Of a stretch of DNA of 64,000 bases, positions 25,656 through 38,109 are shown piece after piece. The position numbers and the translations under genes were made by a program. Position 1 is the first letter of the stretch, and each line of letters opens with the position of its first letter. The DNA is from Apricaphanius iberus. Its lineage: Eukaryota; Chordata; Actinopteri; Cyprinodontiformes; Aphaniidae. The notes under the pieces are model-generated. The model made no database searches, was not told the origin of the DNA, and was given only the letters and a program-made list of their open reading frames with translations. Location: contig JAPXFQ010000483.1 in NCBI GenBank assembly GCA_028564705.1, forward strand, positions 310,001 through 374,000, in the 5' to 3' direction.

Positions 25656-25858
25656 TAACATGGTAGCATATTCTGATCAAGGTTTTAAGTCCAGTTATAT
25701 GTGCTACCCACTTATATTTCAAGGTAGGATATCTTGATCACAGTTTTTAGTTCAGTTATATGTGCTACCCACTTATATTTAAAAATAGGATATTTTGATC
25801 ATGGTTTTTAGTCCAGTTAAATGTGCTACCCACTTATATTTAAAGGTAGGATATCTGG
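25656..25858 (+). repeat. Tandem repeat, about 61-bp unit, about 3 copies
   Basis: Each unit contains AGTCCAGTTATATGTGCTAC, CCACTTATATTT, AGGATAT and TTGATCA. Spacing between corresponding GATCA sites is 61 bp. The first copy is partial. Confidence 0.85.
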
Positions 25859-26214
25859 CACATTCTGAGGGGTAGCACCGACTGATAGACATAGCTATCA
25901 ATGCATGCTACGGTAGGACATTGTGACGAGGTAGCACAGATAGTCAGAACACCGGTACTCATTGTGTTGTTGTTGGCTGTGAAAACGGCAGTTATCACAT
26001 TGAACGGTAGAGAATGCAAAATGCACCAGTGTATGAATTTTACCGACCTTTGTAATGAAGGACCATTTATTTTGTTTACATTACATACAGAAAAGAAGGA
26101 TCCGAATGGATGTGTGATGTGGATAAACAAGGTAAGATGCATGATTAAACATGTTAATTGATAAATATTTCTGATGATCATCTAGATCTAACATTTTTAG
26201 TTTTGGGTGCATAG

Positions 26215-27668
26215 CATAGACTGTATAAAACAATGGACTAACCTTCCGGTACGTCCCCCATAGGTTTCTGAATAGCAAAAATGAGGCCAGTTGGGCGGTT
26301 CCCACCGCCGCCATGTTGTTCACGTCACTCGCCTCGTCACTCTCAGAAACTCCAAAAATGGGCAAAGAGGTGGAGCTGAGAGTGGCGCTGTGAGGCTGGG
26401 GGCGGAGGGTTAACGCTCCGAGCCGACGTAGCTACAAGCTAGTCAGAAGCTAGTCGGGAGCTAACTGAAGCTAACGTAGGCTGCAGCCAGTTTCAGCCAG
26501 AAGACCGCGGTTGAGAGACTTTTACCCCGTTTTTCAACAACGATCCCTTTAGACGCAGAAACATCTCGAGTAGAGAAAACAGATCAATATAATAAGACCC
26601 AAATGGGTCGGATCAATACGGCCTGATATTGTGTTATTTCCATTACCATCGGAGGAGGGTGAGGACTTAGTCGGCTTATCTTAACAACACATCCAGCTAA
26701 AAGTAGTCACAAAGTCATCATGAAAATTCAGATCCCCTAAAAAAAATAAAAGGCTTTTGACTCACCTCACATCAGACATCCATTAGTTTATGCCTCCAGC
26801 TGTGTTCCTCACACCAGTACTGATCTAACCAGCGATCATCCAGTCTGTCTAGAGTCCAACTCTGTAGTCTTCCAGCCTGATGTAACCGTCTCCCGCTCTT
26901 GAGTCTCGAGGTGCTCTACCTGACCGGGTCTGCCGCGGCGTCCCGGTCCTGCCGACTTTGCTGCTCTGCTGCTACCCGACCGATCGCCTGCTCCAACTCG
27001 CGTGTAGAAAGAGATAAAAGCTCCGACCAGAATAGCATTCCTCTCGGCCACCTGAAAGAGCCCCCCAAGCTCGTTAAGCTTCAGCCGGTATGAAGCCTCC
27101 CCCCAAAGCAGAGACTTCTTGGACGGTCTGTTACTGTAATCAAAACCACAGCAAGCCATCTTTGCCCAATAATTGCAGATTAACATCCAAAACCGAATAA
27201 AAACTGCAGAGGCAACTGATAGTGGAGTTCAGAAACACCAAATGACTGAAGTCTTTACGTTAGTCCCAGGCTGTGAAGAGCTCCGCAAGCAGACTACGGA
27301 GCAAGCTATTAGCTACAGTTAGCCACCATTAGCCACCAGCGTTAGCCTAGACGGACCTGTCAATCAAAAGGACACGCCCCTAATTATTCATAATTTCAAA
27401 ATTAAATTACAAATAAACGGAGGAGTTAGAAAAAAATTCACCCCCCTCAGAGTTGTCATGATGGTAAACCTGAACTATCTAACCTAAAATGTTTTTTTGA
27501 ACCAGGCTGTAAACATGTTTATTTTTGCTGTAAAGTTGGCCTTTTTAACATGGGAGTCAATGGGAAGTTGCTCCTTTTTGCAGCCAGCCCCCAGCGGATG
27601 AGGGCTGAACTGCAATTTTTGTCACTTCCGCGTTGGCTTCACATTCTGCGGGCGGAGTTTGCCCCTTG
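26215..27668 (-). mobile_element. hAT-type non-autonomous element, copy B
   Basis: This 1454-bp element is collinear with copy A at 17219-18630 but inverted. On the plus strand it opens CATAGACTGTATA and closes TTTGCCCCTTG. It has its own perfect 8-bp duplication GTGCATAG (26207-26214 and 27669-27676), so it is a separate insertion rather than part of an inverted duplication. The reading frames of copy A are shifted here. Confidence 0.8.
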
Positions 27669-27679
27669 GTGCATAGTCA

Positions 27680-29870
27680 TTAGCACGCAGGCTTCATATA
27701 GCCTATATGCTGCTGGAAGTTGATGTAAAGGATTACCGTTTAGAACATCACAGCCTTATCTAGGCTCTTACTGCTTCTAACAAGTAAAAATCCCATTCAG
27801 AAATACAAATTGTAAGAGTTTAAAAGCACGATGGAAGCTAATAAGCTACTTGCTAACTTCTAGCCATAGCGCGGATATTTAACAAGCAAGAAATACCTGT
27901 GATAGGATGATACAGCACATTAAATCCATGAGCTCTTGGATGAAATGTGCTAGCGCACATAGTTCTTTGTATGCTTCGCGAACACAGCCAGCCCTCTACG
28001 GCAAATATATGTTTTAAGTTTGTCGAATTTCCACCGTTCAAAATAATCAATTTGGCAGCTTGCGCTATTTATATGCATGTTTGTTTCTGCCAGTTTTTTA
28101 TTTTTATTTTTTTTTGGTCCGTTATTTGACAGGGCCTATATCGTGTTTGTTAGGTCATTTCTCACAGTTACAGTGTTGGTTGTATCCATTGACTGTAAAA
28201 AAGATATATCTGACATAGTCTTAGCTTGATCATATGTTGTGATGGGTTTCCCGAAAATTATGTCTATAAGGATAAAATTTTCCATTTGGAGCGCAATGAA
28301 TGGCAGTTTACAATACTTTGCATATTTATAACAGAAAGTTGCAAATAGCCTAATTGGGTGTGGCTGCAAAACAGCTAAACTTCATTTCAAATGACTAGGC
28401 CTAAATATAAAATCTAATAAAATGTAAAGAGATATTACTGCTAAAATCCAGTTTGTTTGTTTGTTTTGTTTTTTGGTCACTGAGAGGTAGCAGTGTTGTG
28501 CCAAAAAGAATTAAATACTTTTATTTATTTTTTCCAGTCAGTACCTAATGTGTAGCTTATTACCTCTGTTTTCCTTCAGGAGTAGCTACCAGTGCATTTT
28601 GTGACATTTCATAGACTTAAATGCTGTTTTTAAGGGGAAGTATTCCAAGTATTTAGAATACAGTATCAGGATTCAGCAAAGTAACAAAATATGTAAAAAA
28701 AAATACATTTTATAGCAGGTATTCAGTATTCTGTAACTAAATACATTTCAAAGCATTTCATGACTGGCTGGATGCTGACATAGGAGTACATGATTTGCTG
28801 GATGTCAGAACGTACTGCACACTTTTTTGACTAACTTTTTTAAACGAATAGTAAGCATACAAATCACGAACGAATAAGTATATAGAGGAATTTAATACAA
28901 ACTGCCAGGGGTGTTATATAAATACCTTAAACGCAAAATGTACATATATGAATTCTTTTGACAGCCTTTTTCTTGATAGCATGATATTGATTTGATGTAT
29001 AAACTTATCATATTTTTGGGGTTTTCTAAAAAAGTAAACAGAAGAAAAAAATTTAAATCATAGGAAAATCCGTCTAAAATACTGTAAATAACAACCTGCC
29101 AAACTCTTTCCAAAGCCCATGTGTGAAAGAGCAGTACCAGAAAACAAATAATGTTTTCTTAATGTCCCCACATGAGCTGTTGTTAACATTTATGTCTCTT
29201 TTGAATTTAACCTTATAGTGCCTTCAAGGTAGTTTGTCCGTGTTAAGATGCTGTAGTGTGACGATTTCTGCAAGCACAGGCTCCCCGAGTCGATCTGGTA
29301 ACCCGAGCAGATCTGGTACCTACAACTGCTATCCAGGAAGATCAAAGTAGAAGCACCAATCAATGAGCATGCAGTCCCACACATTGACTCTAAATTACCT
29401 GAGGATCTAGTTAAGTGGAAAAATTATCTGGAAAACACCATTATGAAATGAAAGTTTATTTTGTGAAAAAATACGTTTTGGATTAAAAACTAAAAATAAA
29501 AAAAAGACTGAAAAATAAAATCTATTATATTTTTATACAATAACTTTCTATAGTAATAAATGCATTTTTAAAGAAAAACGACAAATATTTCATAATAATG
29601 AGCTTAAACGTTTATATGAATTAAGTTTTTCATAATTTCATTGTCAAATGGAATATGTGGCTAATATTTATTAATGTAAACATTTATATCATAAGGTTTT
29701 ATTTATTTAGTTAATTTTGAACTTTAGCACTCAATAGCGTTGAAGAACTGACGCTGAGAGAAGGGAGAGTGCTTTTTCTTGGTGGTGATCACTGTGATGA
29801 TTCTACTACAGTGCTAACTGATTGGTGCGAACTAACATGGCGTTGCAATTGCCTGTGATGAACTGGTCCG
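27680..29870. other. Intergenic, nothing recognised
   Basis: AT-rich sequence with short ORFs of no recognisable family. Confidence 0.4.
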
Positions 29871-29879
29871 ATTTGAATC

Positions 29880-31277
29880 TAAGTGGACCCCAAGGTCACA
29901 TACAGGCAATAACAAGGTCAGCCTTCAATCACCTGAGGAACATTTCTAGGTTTAAAGGACTGATGACACAAGGAGACCTAGAAAAACTCATCCATGCATT
30001 ATCTCTAGCCGCCTTGATTACTGCAACAGTATCTGCACAGGTCTACCTAAAAAAAAATCAATCAGACAGCTGCGGCTGCTCAAGAACGCTGCTGCTGGGG
30101 TTCTCACTAGAACCAAGAAAATAGACCACATCACCCCAGTTCTAAAGTCATTACACTGGCTCCATGTAGCTCACAGAATAGATTTCTAAGTGCTTTTATT
30201 AGTCTATATATCAATGAATGGGTTGGCACCAGAGTACATTAACGATCTGCTATCGTGGTACAAACCATCCAGATCACTCAGGTCCTCCAGCTCTAGCTTA
30301 CTGACTGTCCCTAGAACCAGAACAAAACATGAAGAAGCAGCTTTTATTCTCCCCATATCTGGAACAAACTGCCGGGAAAATCCAAAGCTGTGGAGACACT
30401 TAACTCTTTTAAGTCTAAAATTAAAACTAACCTATTTAGACTGGCTTATGAGAAACTGATCCTTTTGCTTTGTACTTGTTTTTAATTTTCATACAAATTG
30501 TCTTTATTATTTTATTGTAAATGCTTTCTTGTATTTTAATCTTCACATCTTATTGCTGTCATGTTTGTAGGATCTTTGTACTCAGTAGGCAGCTTCAAAA
30601 TTCAGGAAACCAGGCAGGTAGTGAGTATAATAAAATAATGTTTATTGACAGAATGTTCAATTTTAAATAGTCTCTGGAAAATTTCCAGTGGCGAAACCAG
30701 TGAGGCGGACGGAAGATTGGAGGATGGATGGTTTAGATCATGGAAGAGGTAAGTGGAATCCTGTAAAGAGATGGTATGAAGGTTGACGAGTTCTTGCTGT
30801 GTTTGTTGCAGATGGAGCGGGCGGACAGGCAGGTGGATGGGGACAGACAGACCAGCAGAGGTGACGGAGCAGAAGCTGACCAGGAGTGATTCCAGAGGAG
30901 CAGGTAAGTGGTTTCCAGATTATCCTTCCAGAGGAACTGCAGTTAAGAGAGGAAACCAAAGAGGATGGAGGAGTTTCTGGATCAGGGTCACGCTTGTAGT
31001 GAGAAAACTCTGCCGTCATTTTGCAGCTCCTGTCCCTCTTTTATTGCTGGGGGATGATGAGTCCTGATGAGCTGCACCTGCCGCCAATCAACCACGCCTA
31101 CTGCAGAGAAGGTACGAGAAGGAAACACAGCAAAATACAGCAAAAACACAGGATCCCAACAATTGTTAAGTGTTTTATGCTTTCTTTTAGTGATTCTGTG
31201 TTTTAATTTTAGTAATGTAAAGCACCTTAAATTGCCTTGTGTTGCAAGGGTGCTATACAAATAAAATTTCCATGCCT
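29880..31277 (+). mobile_element. LINE 3' part split by a solo LTR
   Basis: RT C-terminal motifs on the plus strand: GHIQAITRSAFNHLRNIS, LMTQGDLEKLIHAL, DHITPVLKSLHWLHV, INGLAPEYI-like NGLAPEYINDLL, and YKPSRSLRSSS with LLTVPRTRTKHEEAAF. Several stops and frameshifts are present. The 3' UTR is interrupted at 30566-31161 and resumes with TAAAGCACCTTAAATTGCC and GTGCTATACAAATAAAATTT, a typical LINE end. The family resembles the LINE at 50.4-53.6 kb. Confidence 0.8.
30566..31161 (-). mobile_element. Solo LTR (gypsy-like) inserted in a LINE
   Basis: On the minus strand it begins TGTTGGGATCC and ends GATCCTACA, giving TG...CA ends with short inverted repeats. A TATA-like CAATAAAAGAGGG lies near 31040, and AATAAACATTATTTTATTAT, a polyadenylation-type signal, near 30640. 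It is 596 bp. Flanks ATGTT and ATTGT are not an exact duplication. No internal region remains. Confidence 0.7.
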
Positions 31278-31279
31278 TG

Positions 31280-31500
31280 CCTTGTCATCAGCTTTTATGT
31301 GTTTCTCCCTGATTCCCATTGTTGTCATGCCGTTTAAATACCCCAGTTTCTCTGCTGTCCTCTGTTAGCTTGTTGTCATTTCTCCATGTCCTTAATCATT
31401 GTGCTACCTCCATTTGTAAGTGGCACTATTTTCATTAAAACGTGTCCTCTCCACAAACCTGCTTGTCTGCACCTGAGTCTGAGCCACAAAAAACAGCAGG
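31280..31500 (+). mobile_element. Possible truncated LTR 3' portion
   Basis: TTTAAATACCCCAGTTTCTC, then TTCATTAAAACGTGTCC and CTGCACCTGAGTCTGAGCC resemble the promoter-to-end part of fish gypsy LTRs. Neither end is clear, so this is tentative. Confidence 0.3.
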
Positions 31501-31858
31501 AAAGCTCACAGTTTTATAGATCCAGGCTGGGCACTCTGTCCTTCTGGGTTGTGATCCCATAGCCTCAGGCCTGTCTGGGCAAAAACTGCCACCCTCAGTC
31601 CTCCATGGATTCGGTCCCTTTAAACAGGCAATGAATAACGGTAATTTTCCGGACTTCGTCTGTTTTACTTTAGAGTCTGAAAGAAACCTTCTGGACTTTT
31701 TCCGGATAACCTTTACCGGTATTTTTACGGCTGAAAACCCAGTAATAAGAGTAGACTTTTCGCAGTAGGCTGTTTGCATTCAGATTATCAGGTAATGCTG
31801 GAAGGTTGTGTGTGTGGGATGGGAGAGCTGATAACACACTGATGACATGTATATGTAT

Positions 31859-32190
31859 ACAGTGGTCCCTCGTTTATTGAGAGGTAACGTTTTGAAAGTA
31901 ACCCGCGACTGGCAAAATCCGCAAAGTAGTCATCTTTACTTTTTACAGTTATATATGTTTTAAGGCTGTAAAACTCCTCGCAACTCACTTTATGCACTTT
32001 TCTCAGAAATACATTAACATTTACTCACACTTCTCACTAGTTTAAATAATCTGAAAGTTCAAACCTTCCTAGATTTTAAAATGAATATATTGATATGCTG
32101 TTGTTTCTTATTCCGCACCCACACTGGTGCGTCTTTTTCCACTGAAGGTCTCGGTCCAGGTGTCTTTTTCCGAGTGAGGAACAAAGTTAT
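31859..32190 (+). mobile_element. One end of a pogo/Tigger-like DNA transposon
   Basis: TA is followed by CAGTGGTCCCTCGTTTATTG, then GTAACCCGCGACTGGC, AAATCCGCAAAGTAGTCATC and CACTTTTCTCAGAAATAC. The CAGTGGTCCCTCG start after TA fits a Tc1/mariner-superfamily (pogo) terminus. The other end is not present nearby. Confidence 0.5.
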
Positions 32191-32559
32191 GGGTAGTTGT
32201 TTATGCTGTTTTTTTCTTCTGGACAGAAAGATTGTTATGATATGACATGATAAATTTGGCAAGTGCAGGAGACATGAAACAGAGGAGATTGAAAATTGCC
32301 TCCAAACAATGGGATTTAGAATGCACTTTGAGGAGTTCTGCTGTTTCGTCTGCTCTCTTGCAAAAATTCCTTTGTTGGGGGAAATGACATGCATGCCTGC
32401 CGCACTGTTTACATCGTAGCCTTAACGGCAGAAAATCTACAAATACATCTAGGGATAAAAAAAGAATAAAATGAAAAATATAAAGACAAATAGAGGACAA
32501 ACCTGCCAAAGATGTAGTAAAGACCACAAGCCAATGCCCTGCATTTGATGAGTGTTGTG

Positions 32560-33520
32560 CCTGCGGGATGAAAGGACATTGGGATGTCCTGTCATGCCTG
32601 TGGGATCAAAGGAAATTGGGCAGGACATTACAGAAAGTACAAACGCCAGCAGAAGCATCCTAGCCAGCACAGAGGAGGTGAAGCTCACCCACCAAGTTAT
32701 AAATATCATAAAGATTCATCAGCCATGCCATGACCATAAAAAGACAAGCAAGCCCATTTTAGATGCTATACACATGTGAGCTTAGTAAAGAAGAAACGTA
32801 TCAAAGACAATTCTATTCAATTGCAATCCGTGAAAATTGTCTGGACAATGGAGACCAATCAACATAGAGAGGAGGCATACACAGTATTAAATGTGTAGCC
32901 ACGACGTTTACCTGACCGTATACACACACTAAGTCTAAACATTGTGGTGCATCAGACAACACCATCCAATTATGTACATACAAGAAATGTATGGGAAAAG
33001 ATTTCATGCTATGGATAGATTACACAAGAGCAATTGAAAACTATCGGCCTATAGTGGCTGTAGAAGTCAATGCTATGGGAAAATAGATATCCTATGCCAA
33101 TGGAAAGACTGAGATTGGGTCAGTGGTAGGTTTTGTGTTGTGGATGCACCTGGACCAGCGATAGTTGGACTACCTACATGTGAATAGCTGAAGCTGCATA
33201 CCATAAATGTGGACTCAATAAGCAGGCAAAACAGCACAACGGAGCCATAGAAAGCCGAACCACCAAAAAAAAATTTCCCCACAATAGAGGATTTGAAGCA
33301 AGCATATCCTGACCAATTTGACAAAACTTTAATTTTTGCTGAACTCCCAAACTTCTACTTAATTAAGGGGCCGAAGCATTTCAAGACCCACCACATAAGT
33401 GCGGGGAACCATATCAGAAGGAACTGAATGACCTCGTTGAGCAAAAGTTTGCTACGTAAAGTAGAAGAACACAGATTGGTGCTCCAGCTTAGTAAATAGC
33501 ATTAAAAAAACAGCACACTC
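32560..33520 (+). pseudogene. Ty3/gypsy pol fragment (protease to RT start)
   Basis: The plus strand carries VVDAPGPAIVGLPTCE, LKLHTINVDS, IEDLKQAYPDQFDKT and, shifted, NDLVEQKFAT followed by EEHRLVLQ-like sequence. This is the region between protease and reverse transcriptase of a gypsy-type polyprotein. Stops and frameshifts are frequent, and no LTR is attached. It differs in type and orientation from the gypsy copy at 33.8-39.6 kb. Confidence 0.6.
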
Positions 33521-33529
33521 TGGGTGTGT

Positions 33530-33790
33530 TTATCAATCAATCCCTTAATCAATCTTTATTTTTAAAGCGCTTTTCCAACTACATAGTGTCTCAAAGTGCT
33601 TTACAGATTAAAATGACCCCACAAATCCCACCCTTACCAAAATAAAATAATCATAACAACTATACCCCGGGACCCCGCCAAACCCAACAACCCCCAAAAA
33701 ACTTAACAACAACCTTAAGAGGTGCCCACACAAGATCCCAACAGTGGAGGAGCCCAACCCAAAGTTTCCAAATGTTAAATTACTTAGCAA
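33530..33790. mobile_element. Retroelement 3' tail fragment
   Basis: AATCAATCTTTATTTTTAAAGCGCTTTTCC and AAAGTGCTTTACAGATTAAAA resemble the tail shared by fish LINEs and SINEs (quoted here in two parts). The following AC-rich stretch is unclassified. Confidence 0.45.
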
Positions 33791-35062
33791 ACTCGACGTA
33801 AAGGCTGGATATTGGTCAATTCACCTGGATCCATAATCCAACTCCGAACCACATTCGGTACCCTGTTTGGTAGATAATTGTGAATAGTTTGACTCCGCTG
33901 TTGTTAATGTTCATGACATGAACACAATGGGTCATTCTGGTCCATCTGGCATGCGATGTTTCAACACTGCCCCTAGCCCATAAGGCGATGCATCACAGGA
34001 CAGTATTAAGTCTTTATGGCTGTCAAAGTGCACTAACACATCTGATTATTGCACTAGCTTCTTAGAATGGTCAAATGCTCTGTTTTCCTCCTTTTGACAC
34101 TTCCACTGTGTATCTTTCTTTAACAGTTTATGTAAGGGAGCTAACAGTGTTGACAGGTTTGGTAATAACCTGTTATAGTAGTTCAGTAAGCCCATGTAGG
34201 CTTTCAGTTCAATGACATTAGTGGGTGGCTGCAGGTGCCTGTTCTATGGCCGTTACCTTGTTTGGCAGGGGATGGAGCTCCAAGGCATCCATCTTGTGGC
34301 CCAGGAACTCAGCTTCCTGCTCCATGAAAGCACATTTGCTCTGCTTCAGCTGCGGACCTGCCTCTTGTGGCCTCCTCAGCACCTCATTCAGGGTCTCCAG
34401 GTGCTCAAAGTCATTCCACCTGGTCGCAAGATGCCATCTAAGTATGCCGCCACATGCAGATTTTCTGCCACCAGACCCTTCATAATCCTCTGAATAATTG
34501 CTGGACTAGAGGAAAAACCAAATGGTAAGCAATTCACCTGAAACAGACCTTTGTATGTGTTAATAGTGACATAGGACTTTGACGCTTCATCCAGAATGAC
34601 CCGTTGATATGCCAGGCTGAGATCTCGTTTGCTAAACTTCTCATCCCCAGTAGCTTCTCAAATAATTCCTCCAACTTGGGTATTGGATACTGCTCCAGCT
34701 TGGAGACTATTAACGGTGAGGTTTTAGTCACCACAAATGTGAACTGCTTTAATACTGGCATTATTGGTGCAACCCACTCTGAAAACTTCACTGGCTCAAT
34801 GATACCCTGCTTTGTGAGTCTCTCCATTTCTGTCTCCACCTTCTTCCTCATAGCATATGGTACTGGTCTAGGTTTGTACAATCTAGGAGAAACATTCTCC
34901 TTTTTTGTGTGTTTTTGCTCGTGGACCTCTCCAGGTACCCAGTTCCTCTTTGAAAACCTCTTTGTTTTCCTGAAGCACATCCTGAAAGATGGGCTGATGT
35001 TGTTCCATCCTATGGACCTGTAGACAGTTAATTTCCAACTGCCTTAACCAAGCCCGGCCTAA

Positions 35063-36201
35063 TGGGGCGTTCTGACCACACTTTGCTGCTAGGCAGCAGG
35101 ACGCTCAAACAGACGAAAGTGGCCTCTTCAAAATTAAAACCCAGCTGTACCCAGCTAACCTACGTCACAGGCAGGCGGGGGATTTCTCTGTTGTTAATTA
35201 TGGGAGATCATGTTGAGAAAGTGGCTTTGCTTTATTTAATTAATAAAGCAATAAAACGTTGTTGTTGGTCTCATTTACGGAGGTTGCGGATACACCCAAT
35301 TATTCAGAGGCAATCTGAGTTTGGAGTGTTTCACCATCTGCAGAATGAGCTGCGTATGGATGAAGTTTGGTTTCAGCGCTATTTTCGGCTCTCCCGCACC
35401 CAGTTTGATGACCTCCTGGGCTGTATCGGTGCGCGCATCAACTACCAGGACACCAACTACAGGCGCTCTATTCCACCTGAAGAGCGCCTGCCCATCTGTC
35501 TTCAGTTAGTGAGTACTTTGTGAATCTGGAAATATTTTTTTAGATATATTTATATATATATATTTTAATAAAGTAACGAAGCCCAGACATACATAAAATG
35601 TATATACAATGTATGATAAGTCTAGATTAAATTTGTTGTTTTGAGTTATAACTTTAGTTTTTTTTATAATTATGATTTTCTTTAAAAGATATTAAAGCAG
35701 CACACACAGGCAAATAAACATGTATTAAATGTGTTATCATGTAGCCAAATAAAAGCCACAAGTAACCATTTAGGTAAATATAACAAGAAAGTTGAAATCA
35801 AGTATTAAACTGTTTATCTGCCACACCAATTTCCTCCGATATCTTCCTCCAGAAGATCTATTCCTGTCCTTATAAAAGGATGAAGAGGGGTCATAGAGCT
35901 CCCGGTAGTTGCACACCGCAATTATGTTTTTCTCCTGCATGTTGAAAAAAGAATTTGACTGTCGCAGATCTAGGGATTGATGACGTGATCCTAGCAGAAT
36001 TGGTCGCTGCCTCACGTCTGCTGCCCCACAGTTCAATTTTCCGAACTTCATGCAGCAGCAGCCTGTATACCTTGACTGGCGCGATGAGATGCGTGGCAGC
36101 TTGCCACAGCTTGACACCCACCTGCTGCATAGGTACCATAGACTTTGCATGTAATCCAGCTGCCCTGCTGCCTTGCTGCCAGGTGCGGTGTGAAACCACC
36201 A
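35063..36201 (+). mobile_element. PIF/Harbinger element with two partial genes
   Basis: An 1139-bp element with target duplication TAA (35060-35062 and 36202-36204) and imperfect terminal inverted repeats (TGGGGCGTTCTGACC and, on the other strand, TGGTGGTTTCACACC). On the plus strand 35200-35523 encodes the start of a HARBI1-like nuclease (FGVFHHLQNELRMDE, YFRLSRTQFDDLLG, QDTNYRRSIPPEERLP) ending at a donor-like GTGAGT; its DDE core is missing. On the minus strand at about 35945-35800 is a MADF-like start (MQEKNIIAVCNYRELYDP, SSFYKDRN), the second protein expected of Harbinger elements. It is non-autonomous by internal deletion. Confidence 0.82.
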
Positions 36202-36559
36202 TAACAGGTTTGGTCCTACTACTACGGGCAACTGCAGTAACTTTAAAGGTCACTGAACAGTTCTGCAGTTCCTGAGCTTTCCCATCTTGCCATAACTTTC
36301 CATATTCAGTCTTTGTTAAATCACGTTACACCCAGTCTGGGACGCTGTAAAGGAGGGTAAGCAGTGATGATTCTCGGGGCCCATGACTGAGAGAGGGGCC
36401 CAGGGAAGTCCATTATAAAAGTGTGTTGCTAAAAAATATATTTGATAGTTAAAAAAAAATATTAACTTGATTCTGATAGGAATTTCCTGGTGTCAAAAAA
36501 TGTATTTGTTTTTTTAAAAACTAACGTCCCTCTCCCCCTCTTGATTACTGTAAATGGTT

Positions 36560-36990
36560 CAGAGCGCCAGCGCCAAAATCATATTCAGAACATCCTCTCA
36601 ACCCCAAAGAAGACACAGAAGACAAGTCAGAGAACAATTCCTTCCCTTCACTGCTGTGGAAGATCTTTTCTGTCAAACTGTTGCTCAATTTAGGTCAAAG
36701 TAGGATTAGCTTCTAAAACCCAGTGTTGCAACTTTTCAGTTTTGTGTGTCAGCCACTGTGAGATACAGGAGGATGTATGGATGCTGACTTAGCCATGTTG
36801 CTACTGGATTGGTAAGTAATAAATGCTTGCTCCTGGGTTATTTGGGCATGATGATGCGATGCAGTGCCAGGAAAATTGTTGGATGGTTTACCAACTGACA
36901 CGCTGTCAGTTTGATTTTTTGTTCTGTTGACTGTACTTGTAAACTCGTTCAGAAGCGCTCCATAGAGATTTCCACATCTGCTTCGGCATT
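36560..36990. repeat. Unclassified interspersed repeat, copy 1
   Basis: It matches 48680-49275 in the same orientation: CCCCAAAGAAGAC, TTTTCTGTCAAACTGTTGCTCA, TTTAGGTCAAAGTAGGATTAG, CTACTGGATTGGTAAG and GCGCTCCATAG-type blocks are shared (the longer one is quoted only in part in the findings). No family was recognised. Confidence 0.7.
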
Positions 36991-37461
36991 CGGCTCGGTC
37001 TTGCTTATAGCCAACAGCCCCTATGTCAAGATACAAAGAGTATAAAGCCACTGTATTAACTCATTAGCGCAGTAGCTCTGTAGATCTTCACGTCATGGTG
37101 ATGTGATACAGTAGCTTGGCTCAAATTTTTCCACGTTAGCTCAAGAACCCCCCTTTTTTCTCTGTTAACTTTTAAATGCAGTTAAACATAAGATGTTATA
37201 TTGACTATCATTTGATCTTGCCTCTGTCAAAATGAGGTCTTGATCATTCTGAACAGTCAAATACACTTAAACATTAGAATGTCCAAGGCAGTCATTTTGA
37301 CCCTTTTGAAATATGCATATTAAATAACTTTGTCAAATTAAGTAATGAAGCCTTATTGGTTCCTGACTTTTCCTAAAACTATGTGAATTTTAATAAAACT
37401 ATTTTTGAATATTTATCATGTGAATAATAACAGAAATATGATCATTTCTACAAAGGATTTT

Positions 37462-37830
37462 CCATCCATCCATCCATTTTCTTAACCGCTTAATCCTTTA
37501 TGGGTCACGGGGGTGCTGGTGCCTATCTCCAGCTGTCAACGGGCGAGAGGCGGGGTACACCCTGGACAGGTTGCCAGTTCATCACAGGGCAGGACAAACA
37601 GGACAAACAACCATGCACACACTCACACCTAAGGACAATTTACAGTGATCAATTAACCTGACAGTCATGTTTTTGGAATGTGGGAGGAAGCCAGAGTACC
37701 TGGAGGGAACCCACGCATGCACGGGGAGAACATGCAAACTCCATGCAGAAAGACCCTGGGCTGGGATACGAACCCACAACCTTCTTGCTGCTAGGCAACA
37801 GTGCTAACCACTGCACCACCGTGCAGCCCT
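37462..37830 (-). mobile_element. tRNA-derived SINE with 11-bp target duplication
   Basis: Read on the minus strand, the head has a Pol III A-box-like TGGTGCAGTGG followed by a B-box-like GGTTCGTATCC (about 37763-37775). The body is a well-known abundant teleost sequence (GCATGTTCTCCCCGTGCATG), and the tail is (ATGG)n. The 369-bp unit is flanked by a perfect direct repeat CAAAGGATTTT (37451-37461 and 37831-37841), showing insertion by target-primed reverse transcription. Confidence 0.85.
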
Positions 37831-38109
37831 CAAAGGATTTTGTGTTGTTTCAATTTAGTTTGCAAACATTCTGGATCAGATAATATGAAAGTATTCTGCG
37901 AAGGGTGGTTGGCAGAAATGGATCATACTGTATTTGACAACATAGGGGATTGTGTAGTAACACAATTCCACATCATCTTCAAGAGATGCATTGAAACCTC
38001 CCAAACAGCTCAAAGTAGTTTGTACAGTAGCTGGCAGAGGATTTTTTTCAGAGTTTCTGCCTGCAAGGAGTTGCCTGAAACCAGGAGTTGAGTATAGATT
38101 TACTTTTTT

